The notes beneath the pieces are model-generated. The model did not search any database, was not told the origin of the DNA, and worked only from the letters and a program-made list of their open reading frames with translations. The position numbers were made by a program, and so were the translations under genes. Below are positions 1-6,131 of a stretch of DNA of 7,312 nucleotides, one piece after another. Source of the stretch: Polynucleobacter meluiroseus. Lineage in GTDB: Bacteria > Pseudomonadota > Gammaproteobacteria > Burkholderiales > Burkholderiaceae. Location: NCBI GenBank assembly GCA_943329505.2, contig CALQED020000055.1, positions 1-7,312 on the forward strand. Reading direction: 5' to 3'. Within the stretch, counting starts at the first letter, position 1; each line of letters starts with the position of its first letter.

Positions 1-1770
1 GAAATACAACAAGCTGGGCAAACAACTTTGGTGGAGTTACTACAAAGACAAAAAGGAGTCACCATCTCGAGTTATGGGACGGGCGGTTCTAACGCAAGCG
101 TCTTCTTACGTGGCACAACCAATAATCAAACACTAGTATTAATAGATGGTGTTCGCGTTGATGATGCTTATAACGGTGGGGCAAACTGGTCTGCCATCCC
201 TTTAACTATTGTGGACCATATTGAGATTATCTTTGGGCCTCAAAGTAGCTTATACGGCTCGGATGCCATTGGTGGTGTTATACAAATTTTCACTAAACAA
301 GGTGATGGCCCAGCAAAAGTTGGCGCATCTATCGGATATGGCACTTATGGAACCAGTATTAGCGAAGCTAGTATTCATGGTTCAACTACAGGCGAGCAAA
401 AAATACGGTACTCATTAGCAGCTTCACAAACGCTTTCCATGGGATTTAATACGATTGCACCGAATAATAAAGATGGTTACACCGCTAATGGCAGAACTGG
501 ATATGTTCAAGATAGTATTACTGGCAGGTTGTCACAGGAATGGGGAAAAGGGCAAGAACTTGGCTTGCAATTTCTGAATAGCCGCCTCAATAATCAAGTT
601 CCCGGAATGGATCCACAGGAGTATTTCTACCAACAAATCCAAAACCAAATCTCACAATTGGGGACTTACTCTCTTTATTCCAAAAACCAAGTACTAGAAA
701 ATTGGCGCAGTCTTTTGCAGGCGTCTGCGCAAACAAGCAACGCCTTAAATCACGCCCCCAATACTCCAAATAATCCTGCTTATGACAGCACACTGAACCA
801 ACGACAAAATACCTATACCTGGCAAAACGATATTGCTATCGGAACGGATATATTACAAGTATTAGCAGAGCGAAAAACGCAGAAGGTCTCAAGCAATCAA
901 TTGGATTATGGGACCTATGATATTAATAATTACCCCACGCCACTCTCATTTTTAGGGTTTAGTCAAACTCGCAACACAAACTCTGGAGCAATCGCTTATC
1001 AATTAAAACGGGATGCCAATATTGCTAACTTCTCAATACGTAATGACAGTATTTCTGGCTATGGCCCACAAACCACGGGCTCTGCTGCCTATGGTTATTT
1101 CTTTACCAAAGAATGGCGCGCGAACATCAATTACGGCACTGGGTTTAGAGCGCCCACGTTTAACGATCTTTATTATCCAGGTTACGGAAACCCTGCGATT
1201 CTTCCTGAGAAAAGTAAAAATACAGAAGTTGGACTGCATTATGAAAAAGCGCGGCTTGAGAGTCATCTCGTTATCTTTAGTAATTCCATCTCTAATCTCA
1301 TTCAAGCTAGTAACTCCCTAAGCTGTCCTATAGGAACCGGTGCTTTTGGTTGTGCATCAAATGTATCAAGCGCCAAAATTACTGGGGCCAGCCTAAGCGG
1401 CCTTGCACAGTTATCTTCATTGAACTTAAAGGCTTCATACACTCAACAAAATCCCGTCAATGAAGGTAGCAACAGCACCTTAGTCAAGCAAGCGAAACAA
1501 TACGGCAATATTGCTGGCGAATATATTTATTCCAAAGTGACTACTGGCGTAGGTGCCACTTTTTCTGGAAGGCGCAACGACTATCTGGGTGATGCGACTG
1601 GTATGGGTGCTTATACCCTCTACAACCTCTATGCAAACTATGAGTTAGAAAAGGATCTCAGTTTATTTGTCCGCTGGAATAACGTTTTTAATAAAAATTA
1701 CCAGCTTAGCTATGGCTATAACACCCCAGGCTCTAATGCGTTCGTAGGTCTACGCTACGCCATGAAATAA
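1..1770 (+). CDS. TonB-dependent outer-membrane receptor, BtuB-like (5' partial)
   Basis: This is a TonB-dependent outer-membrane receptor that takes up a scarce ligand through a gated beta-barrel; the closest family by eye is BtuB (cobalamin). The frame is open from base 1 (589 visible codons). The upstream codons read EIQQAGQTTLVELLQRQ, a normal plug-domain start, so the TTG at 28 is not the true start. The signal peptide, Ton box and first plug residues, perhaps 50-60 aa, lie outside the window. Plug motifs visible are SVFLRGT (near nt 97-117), LVLIDGVRV (near 136-162) and GPQSSLYGSDAIGGVIQIFT (near 235-294). The rest is barrel, ending with FVRWNNVFNKNYQLSYGYNTPG, a typical last-strand region. 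Two cysteines (CPIGTGAFGC, near nt 1324-1353) may form a loop disulfide. The last residues are LRYAMK rather than the usual terminal aromatic. The cobalamin ligand is inference; any riboswitch would lie upstream, out of view. The receptor class is near certain and the substrate is not. Confidence 0.9.
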   Translation, partial: EIQQAGQTTLVELLQRQKGVTISSYGTGGSNASVFLRGTTNNQTLVLIDGVRVDDAYNGGANWSAIPLTIVDHIEIIFGPQSSLYGSDAIGGVIQIFTKQGDGPAKVGASIGYGTYGTSISEASIHGSTTGEQKIRYSLAASQTLSMGFNTIAPNNKDGYTANGRTGYVQDSITGRLSQEWGKGQELGLQFLNSRLNNQVPGMDPQEYFYQQIQNQISQLGTYSLYSKNQVLENWRSLLQASAQTSNALNHAPNTPNNPAYDSTLNQRQNTYTWQNDIAIGTDILQVLAERKTQKVSSNQLDYGTYDINNYPTPLSFLGFSQTRNTNSGAIAYQLKRDANIANFSIRNDSISGYGPQTTGSAAYGYFFTKEWRANINYGTGFRAPTFNDLYYPGYGNPAILPEKSKNTEVGLHYEKARLESHLVIFSNSISNLIQASNSLSCPIGTGAFGCASNVSSAKITGASLSGLAQLSSLNLKASYTQQNPVNEGSNSTLVKQAKQYGNIAGEYIYSKVTTGVGATFSGRRNDYLGDATGMGAYTLYNLYANYELEKDLSLFVRWNNVFNKNYQLSYGYNTPGSNAFVGLRYAMK

Positions 1771-1786
1771 CCCCCTCATTTCGGAC

Positions 1787-1792
1787 TACAAT
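1787..1792 (+). promoter_or_regulatory. Possible -10 element giving a leaderless transcript
   Basis: TACAAT matches the sigma70 -10 consensus at five of six positions. It ends six bases before the ATG at 1799, so transcription would start at or next to that ATG. No Shine-Dalgarno is visible in front of this ATG, which fits a leaderless message. The -35 side is weak: ATGAAA at 1762-1767 matches four of six but is 19 bp away and inside the receptor gene's last codons. The call rests on position and the -10 match only. Confidence 0.35.
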
Positions 1793-1798
1793 GCCAGT

Positions 1799-2080
1799 AT
1801 GAACGAGTCAAACCCTCATTCCACTGGCGATGTAGATCTGGATGCCCTGAGCGCATCCATCAAGCGCTTGTCCGAGAAGATCTCCATGGTTCAAGATGCC
1901 GTGGGCAATCTCAATCACCGTCGCGTGCAGCTTGAAGACAAAATTGAGGATGCGCAAAAAAGGGTACAACGAATCTTGAGCCGCTTGCCAGAACAAAGTG
2001 ATGGCCGCCAGCTAAACTTACTGAACGAAGCAATTCCACCAACTACCTCCGAGGGCGACAGTGAGCCAACAACGCATTGA
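1799..2080 (+). CDS. Small coiled-coil protein upstream of zapA, function unknown
   Basis: This 93-residue cytoplasmic protein was not matched to a named family. Residues about 14-63 show heptad-like hydrophobic spacing (L14, L17, I21, L24, I28, V31, V35, L38, then V56, I59 and L63) in a charged background. That suggests one long helix forming a coiled coil. The tail (about 64-93) is rich in Ser, Thr, Glu and Pro and probably disordered. There is no signal peptide or membrane segment. The gene lies 28 bp after the receptor stop and overlaps zapA by 20 nt in another frame, so the two are probably translated together. A small coiled-coil protein next to zapA invites comparison with the Z-ring factor ZapB, but that is inference from size, fold and position. 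The ATG at 1799 has no clear Shine-Dalgarno; the heptads begin soon after it, which supports this start. Confidence 0.8.
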   Translation: MNESNPHSTGDVDLDALSASIKRLSEKISMVQDAVGNLNHRRVQLEDKIEDAQKRVQRILSRLPEQSDGRQLNLLNEAIPPTTSEGDSEPTTH

Positions 2081-2414
2081 AGTAACTCTCGCTGGTCAGA
2101 AGATCACTTTAGCGACTAGTACTGAACATGAACCATTACTGCGGGCAGCATGCGTATTGGTTGACGAACAAATTCAGCTGGCTATTAATGGTGGTAACCG
2201 CAGTATTGAGCGGGCTAGCATGATGGCTGCCCTCAAAATTGCTGGTGACTTCATTGCATTACAGAAAAATCAAGCACAACAAAGTACTAATTCAAATGTT
2301 AGTTCCGAGGAAGTGGCTCGCCTTCAGGCAGAGATTCATGGACTTGAAGAACAAGTAGATACTTTGATGCAAACCCTTTCCCTGCCTGGCTCGCCAAGGC
2401 CAATAGTTCCTTGA
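2061..2414 (+). CDS. zapA: Cell division protein ZapA
   Basis: ZapA binds FtsZ in the cytoplasm and promotes bundling of its filaments in the Z-ring. The 117-residue product has the family layout. An N-terminal beta/alpha head (residues about 4-65) contains IEVTLAGQKITLATS, EPLLRAACVLVDEQI and ERASMMAALKIAGDFI. A linker (about 68-82) is followed by a C-terminal coiled coil (about 83-106). The start is GTG 2061, preceded by GAGGG at 2051-2055 with five bases between. It sits inside the end of the upstream coiled-coil gene (20-nt overlap), pointing to translational coupling. The usual length is about 100-110 aa. The last twelve residues (LSLPGSPRPIVP) break the coiled coil and are encoded by bases that also form the 5' strand of the downstream 6S RNA. 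That odd tail is therefore probably shaped by RNA constraint rather than protein function. Family identity is firm from the head motifs and the ssrS neighbour. Confidence 0.93.
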   Translation: MSQQRIEVTLAGQKITLATSTEHEPLLRAACVLVDEQIQLAINGGNRSIERASMMAALKIAGDFIALQKNQAQQSTNSNVSSEEVARLQAEIHGLEEQVDTLMQTLSLPGSPRPIVP

Positions 2415-2417
2415 ACC

Positions 2418-2431
2418 GATGCGCAAGCATC
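2418..2431 (+). other. GNRA-loop hairpin in the 6S central bubble
   Basis: GATGC and GCATC form five perfect pairs closed by a GCAA tetraloop. The hairpin lies on the 5' strand of the predicted 6S bubble, directly after the CCGAU that would template pRNA synthesis. GTTCC (2406-2410) could also pair with GGAAC (2433-2437) around it, in competition with the upper-arm helix. I recall no equally strong hairpin at this place in E. coli 6S; it may account for part of the extra length here. Confidence 0.55.
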
Positions 2432-2579
2432 CGGAACGATCTTTACCTTGTGGGCGTGAGCGTTTCGGTAGTTCACAGTGCCAACTTAGACTTGGTTACT
2501 CCCTGAACTTCTTAATGCACCCGAAACAGAGTAGCCGTTCCACCTTGAACCTTAGGGTTCAGGATGACGGCCTAGCGGC

Positions 2580-2587
2580 TAAGGCGG
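2580..2587 (+). promoter_or_regulatory. Shine-Dalgarno of the TauE/SafE gene inside the 6S 3' strand
   Basis: TAAGGCGG matches the consensus TAAGGAGG at seven of eight positions and ends seven bases before the ATG at 2595. This supports that start over the in-frame ATG at 2616, which has no such site. Bases 2582-2587 are predicted to pair with zapA-end bases 2382-2387 in the 6S terminal helix, so the site would be hidden whenever that helix forms on a long transcript. Confidence 0.6.
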
Positions 2588-2594
2588 GGAATTC

Positions 2595-3413
2595 ATGTTA
2601 CTAAGTGATATCTTGATGCTCATGCTGTGTGGGAGCATCTCTGGATTTCTGGCAGGACTACTTGGAATCGGTGGCGGCATGATCTTGGTGCCGTTCATGA
2701 TCATGGTTTTCAATCACCTAGGCTTTAATCAAGGTGTGGTTGTGCATATGGCCATTGCCACCGGCATGGCTACTATTCTATTTACTACCACGTCGGCTAT
2801 TTGGGCACATCATAAACACAGTTCGATCGACTGGAAATTGGTTGCATCCCTCAGCCCAGGCTTAGTCATTGGGAGTCTGATTGGAGGCAGTGAAATTTTC
2901 GAGGCACTCCAAACCTCTTGGCTATCACTCTTTTTCGCCATCTTTATTGTCTACACCTCTATTCAGATGATCCTGAATAAAAAACCGAGCCCTGGACGTG
3001 GGCTGCCAGGCTCCATGGTGTTATTTTCTTTTAGTCTATTTGCAGGCGTTTTATCGAGTCTAGTAGGTGCTGGGGGCGCTTTTGTCACTGTGCCATTCAT
3101 GCTCTGGTGCAATATCAAGCCCCACACCGCTATGGCTACCTCTTCTGGCTTAGGATTTCCGATCGCTGCCGCCGCTACTATTGGTTATATGTTTGGTAGC
3201 TGGGGGCTCCCTACCCTTCCAGCAGGATCTGTTGGTTTTGTTTATGTTCCAGCCGTAGCTTGTATCGTGGCATTAAGTATTTTCACGGCCCCACTAGGTG
3301 CAAAGATGGCGCGCAAACTCAATGTTGCTCAACTCAAACGGATCTTCGGTGTATTGATGTTAATGCTTGCAGTCTTCATGTTTAATGAAAGCCGCAAGGC
3401 ATTTGGCTTTTAA
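2595..3413 (+). CDS. TauE/SafE (TSUP) family membrane transporter
   Basis: This inner-membrane protein belongs to the TauE/SafE family, whose members export or import sulfite, sulfoacetate, other organosulfur anions or related small anions. The 272 residues are hydrophobic throughout, with about eight membrane spans and the family's internal two-fold repeat. The first half opens with GFLAGLLGIGGGMILVPF (residues 17-34) and the second with GVLSSLVGAGGAFVTVPF (151-168); both carry the glycine-rich signature followed by a V-P motif. Another conserved-looking stretch is HTAMATSSGLGFP (177-189). The linker KKPSPGRGLPGS (129-140) separates the halves and probably faces the cytoplasm. Length is normal for the family. 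The gene begins 3 nt after the 6S terminal helix, and its stop codon directly abuts that of the opposing acyl-CoA ligase gene. Substrate cannot be read from the sequence. The neighbouring carboxylate genes are on the other strand and do not prove a link. Confidence 0.92.
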   Translation: MLLSDILMLMLCGSISGFLAGLLGIGGGMILVPFMIMVFNHLGFNQGVVVHMAIATGMATILFTTTSAIWAHHKHSSIDWKLVASLSPGLVIGSLIGGSEIFEALQTSWLSLFFAIFIVYTSIQMILNKKPSPGRGLPGSMVLFSFSLFAGVLSSLVGAGGAFVTVPFMLWCNIKPHTAMATSSGLGFPIAAAATIGYMFGSWGLPTLPAGSVGFVYVPAVACIVALSIFTAPLGAKMARKLNVAQLKRIFGVLMLMLAVFMFNESRKAFGF

Positions 3414-4937
3414 TTACGCAGTATATTGCTGACGCAGAATATTCTTCTGCACTTTACCCATTGCATTGCGCGGTAAATCAGAAACAATTTCTAAGCGCTT
3501 AGGTATCTTGAAATTCGCAATTTGTGTTTTCAAGATAGCAATCATGGCTTGTGCATTTAATTTAGCACCTGCCTTAGGAACGACCACCGCCATCACCGCT
3601 TCACCAAAATCAGGATGCGGGATACCAATGACTGCACTTTCATCAACCCCATCCATATCATCGATAAAACTTTCGATCTCTTTTGGATAAACGTTGTAGC
3701 CACCAGAAATAATCAAATCTTTGCTGCGGCCAACGATGCACAAGTAATCTTTAGGAGCTTTGCCGCCATTAGCATCACCGCCCCAACGACCAACGTCACC
3801 CGTTTTAAACCAACCATCTTTAGTAAATTCTTCAGCGGTCTTCTCGGGCATGCACCAGTAACCCTTAAATACATTCGGACCTTTAACCTGAATACTGCCA
3901 ATCTCATCAACACCGCAAGGCTTATAATTCTCATTAACTACACGCACTTTGACGCCCGGCAATGGCAATCCAACGGAGCCGCCAACGCGTGCACCTTTAT
4001 AGGGGTTTGAGACCAACATCACCGTCTCACTCATGCCATAACGCTCTAAGATTGGCTGACCAATCACCTTCTGAAAGCTATTAAATGTTTCTGTGAGTAA
4101 CGGTGCGGAACCGGAGATAAACAAACGCATATTGCGAGCTACTTGCTTAGTAAAGCCTTGATCAGCAAGTAAGCGTACATAGAATGTTGGCACACCCATC
4201 ATCACAGTAGACTTAGGCATGTGATGTATCAGTTGTGCAACATCTAAACGTGGCAACCAAATCATCTTGCTACCATTTATCAATGCCCCATGCGCTGCCA
4301 CGAATAAACCGTGGACATGGAAGATTGGCAAGGCATGAAGCAGGACATCGCCTTTTACCCAGCCCCAAAACTTTTGCAACACTTGCGCATTGCTATACAA
4401 GTTCTTGTGGGTCAACATAGCACCCTTACTGCGTCCAGTAGTACCAGAGGTATACAGAATTGCCGCTAGATCATCATCTTTAGTGGCCACCGTCTTAAAT
4501 GTGTCACTCAAACTACCAGCTCGATCCAGCAATGTACCGGTACGATCTTCGTTTAAGGTGAAGACATGCTGAGTACCCGCTTTGAAAGCAACCTTAGATA
4601 CCCATGAGAAATTCTTGCCGCTACAAACAACTACCGCAGGCTCTGCGTTCTCAATAAAGTATTGCATCTCAGCCGCTTGGTAAGCCGTATTGAGAGGCAA
4701 ATAGACGTATCCGGCTCGAATCGTAGCCAAATATAAAAAGAGTGCCTCGGGTGATTTTTCGACCTGAACTGCCACCCGCGAACCGGCTGGCAACTTCAGA
4801 CCTTTTAAGAGATTAGCCATCTTCGCAGAAGCGCGCTCTACATCATCCCAAGAGTAATAGAGACCATCATGCGTCTCTATGGCACAGGCTTTTTTATCTT
4901 TTGGAAAGCCTTTTTCCAATACCGAATACAAATTCAT
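3414..4937 (-). CDS. matB: Malonyl-CoA synthetase-like AMP-forming acyl-CoA ligase (MatB type)
   Basis: This cytoplasmic enzyme belongs to the acyl-AMP-forming superfamily; the MatB type converts malonate, ATP and CoA to malonyl-CoA, AMP and pyrophosphate. All core motifs are present in 507 residues: the phosphate loop YTSGTTGRSKG (162-172), ALPIFHVHGL (202-211), ERYGMSET (298-305), GWFKTGDVG (375-383), the hinge GRSKDLIISGGYN (403-415), and PRNAMGKVQK (489-498) with the catalytic lysine at 495. The RYGMSE...SNPYKGARVGGSVGLPLPGV region resembles MatB and ACSF3 rather than long-chain ligases. Length fits MatB (about 500). The ATG at 4937 has AGAGG just upstream (4943-4947, read on the minus strand) at normal spacing. 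It lies 48 bp after the Bug gene on the same strand, and with the decarboxylase further upstream this supports malonate as substrate. Methylmalonate or another short dicarboxylate remains possible. No terminator is visible at its end, which abuts the convergent TauE gene. Confidence 0.88.
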   Translation of the reverse strand: MNLYSVLEKGFPKDKKACAIETHDGLYYSWDDVERASAKMANLLKGLKLPAGSRVAVQVEKSPEALFLYLATIRAGYVYLPLNTAYQAAEMQYFIENAEPAVVVCSGKNFSWVSKVAFKAGTQHVFTLNEDRTGTLLDRAGSLSDTFKTVATKDDDLAAILYTSGTTGRSKGAMLTHKNLYSNAQVLQKFWGWVKGDVLLHALPIFHVHGLFVAAHGALINGSKMIWLPRLDVAQLIHHMPKSTVMMGVPTFYVRLLADQGFTKQVARNMRLFISGSAPLLTETFNSFQKVIGQPILERYGMSETVMLVSNPYKGARVGGSVGLPLPGVKVRVVNENYKPCGVDEIGSIQVKGPNVFKGYWCMPEKTAEEFTKDGWFKTGDVGRWGGDANGGKAPKDYLCIVGRSKDLIISGGYNVYPKEIESFIDDMDGVDESAVIGIPHPDFGEAVMAVVVPKAGAKLNAQAMIAILKTQIANFKIPKRLEIVSDLPRNAMGKVQKNILRQQYTA

Positions 4938-4985
4938 TAGAACCTCTGTCTACACCATCATTTTTAAGTAAGCCGCTTGAATCGA

Positions 4986-5969
4986 TTAATCTAATTTTGC
5001 ACCAGAGGCTTTGGCTACTGCTGCCCAGCGCTTAATGTCTGCATTAATAAATTTGGCAAAAGCATCCCCTGACAAATTAGGCGTATCGGAACCATTATTT
5101 GTCCAGATCGTTTTCATTTCCGGCAAGTTGATGGCCTTTTGCACTTCTGCAGTCATCTTGTCAATGATGGGCTGTGGCGTGCCTTTAGGGGCAAACAAAC
5201 CGTACCAAGTTGAAACTTCATAACCTACTAAGCCAGCTTCTGCAGCCGTGGGAACATTCGGGAATCCAGGCGCACGTTTTTGTGACGCCACTGCTAAAGC
5301 CACAATCGAGCCATTCTTGATCTGCGCAGCAGAAGAACCCAAACCATCAAACTCAATGTCCACTTGACCAGCAATCAGATCTTGCATGGCTGGCCCTGCA
5401 CCACGATAGGGAATATGGGTCACAAAAGTCTTGGTTAGCATTTTGAACTGCTCACCCGCGAGATGGTGTGAAGACCCATTACCAGCGCTGGCATAGTTAA
5501 ATTTGCCAGGATTCTTTTTGAGAAGCTCAATGAACTCTTTGAGATCTTTGACTTGTACATTTTTAGGATTCACCACAATCACTTGAGGTGGATTGGCAAT
5601 CATTGCTACCGGAATAAAACTCTTCTCGATATCGTAATCAAGATTAGGATACATCGCTGGTGCAATCGCGTGATGCGCTGCACCTACAAAAAAGGTATAG
5701 CCATCTGGAGCTGCCTTAGCGGCAATTGATGCACCTAGAGTTCCGCCAGCACCACCGCGGTTATCAATGATGATTTGCTTACCCAACTGTTTAGTCAATT
5801 GCGCGGCTAAAGGCCTCGCAAATGCATCTGTTCCACCGCCCGCAGGAAATGGAACAACAAACGTAATCGGCTTATTTGGCCACTCTTGAGCCATCGCGGC
5901 TAAGGGTGCAAAACAAACTACTAGCAAGGCTTTTCTAAAAAACCCCAATAGGGTTGATTGCATGATCAT
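4986..5969 (-). CDS. Bug/TctC-family periplasmic binding protein of a tripartite tricarboxylate transporter
   Basis: This is a secreted periplasmic protein that binds small, usually carboxylated solutes and hands them to a TctA/TctB membrane pair. The start used is ATG 5969: it has a strong AAGGAGA at normal distance, whereas a longer frame beginning at TTG 5984 would bury that site inside the gene. The product is 327 aa. A Sec signal peptide covers residues 1-27, with charged FFRK, hydrophobic ALLVVCFAPLAA and cleavage after AMA, before QEWPNKP. Family motifs follow: VPFPAGGGTDAFAR (about 39-52, the first ligand loop), NRGGAGGTLGA (70-80), APDGYT (87-92), YASAGNGSSHHLAGE (159-173) and IPYRGAGPAMQDLIAGQVD (186-204). 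Length is typical. It lies between decarboxylase and synthetase genes on one strand, so malonate or a similar dicarboxylate is the inferred ligand. No tctA or tctB gene is in view. Family is certain, ligand inferred. Confidence 0.93.
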   Translation of the reverse strand: MIMQSTLLGFFRKALLVVCFAPLAAMAQEWPNKPITFVVPFPAGGGTDAFARPLAAQLTKQLGKQIIIDNRGGAGGTLGASIAAKAAPDGYTFFVGAAHHAIAPAMYPNLDYDIEKSFIPVAMIANPPQVIVVNPKNVQVKDLKEFIELLKKNPGKFNYASAGNGSSHHLAGEQFKMLTKTFVTHIPYRGAGPAMQDLIAGQVDIEFDGLGSSAAQIKNGSIVALAVASQKRAPGFPNVPTAAEAGLVGYEVSTWYGLFAPKGTPQPIIDKMTAEVQKAINLPEMKTIWTNNGSDTPNLSGDAFAKFINADIKRWAAVAKASGAKLD

Positions 5970-5974
5970 ATTTA

Positions 5975-5981
5975 TCTCCTT
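5975..5981 (-). promoter_or_regulatory. Shine-Dalgarno that fixes the Bug protein start
   Basis: Read on the minus strand this is AAGGAGA, followed by five bases and the ATG at 5969. It is the strongest ribosome binding site in the window. It argues for ATG 5969 over TTG 5984 (too far upstream) and over the second ATG at 5963. Confidence 0.85.
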
Positions 5982-6131
5982 CAAAAGCCTATTTGGCTAT
6001 TATTTGCGTCATTATTTTGACAACTTAAATACCTGCCTGGATCTTGCTGCCCAGCTTTTCACCATTCTAAAGCGAATACTCTTTGAACCTTGCTCTAGAA
6101 CTACCCCTCCAAAATTCTGCAGCTTTTCTAC

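Larger units (their letters stand above)
2378..2591 (+). ncRNA. ssrS: 6S RNA
   Basis: 6S RNA mimics an open promoter and sequesters sigma70 RNA polymerase, mainly in stationary phase. Two stretches resemble E. coli 6S as I recall it: CACCTTGAACC-TTA-GGGTTCAGG (2541-2563), and GGCCAATAG...TTGAACCGAT (2398-2420) against GGCCAG...UGAGCCGAU. Hand folding gives the expected rod. The terminal helix pairs 2378-2387 with 2582-2591 (ten pairs, one G-U), 2389-2394 with 2575-2579 (one bulge), and 2397-2401 with 2569-2573. The central bubble is 2402-2432 opposite 2542-2568. The upper arm pairs 2433-2438 with 2536-2541, 2462-2468 with 2521-2527, 2471-2475 with 2504-2508, and 2481-2484 with 2492-2495. The ends are set by pairing and may differ by several bases in vivo. 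At about 214 nt it is longer than the 184 nt E. coli RNA. A weak -10 (GATACT, 2358-2363) inside zapA could start it near 2370; co-transcription with zapA and processing is the alternative. It follows zapA as in other proteobacteria. Confidence 0.92.

Noticed and set aside
2419..2604. A 61-codon open frame between zapA and the TauE/SafE gene
   Set aside because: It lies almost wholly inside the 6S RNA, has no ribosome site, and its product has no recognisable pattern. The RNA structure explains the sequence.
3466..4010. Plus-strand open frames opposite the MatB-type gene
   Set aside because: They are antisense shadows of a strongly conserved enzyme gene, without ribosome sites or protein-like composition.
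5970..5984. TTG at 5984 as start of the Bug protein
   Set aside because: It would place the strong AAGGAGA site within the coding sequence and has no site of its own. ATG 5969 gives a normal signal peptide.
6017..6022. Perfect TTGACA on the + strand between the Bug and decarboxylase genes
   Set aside because: No good -10 follows at 16-18 bp, and the only genes downstream on that side are on the minus strand.
5997..6023. Minus-strand TTGTCA (6018-6023) with TAATAG or AATAAT as a promoter for the Bug gene
   Set aside because: The spacings are only 15 and 13 bp and the -10 matches are weak or badly placed in an AT-rich stretch. An internal promoter is possible but not supported.
6052..6128. 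Direct repeat CAGCTTTTC at 6052-6060 and 6120-6128
   Set aside because: Nine bases twice in a short AT-rich spacer is close to chance, and there is no dyad symmetry or link to a known site.
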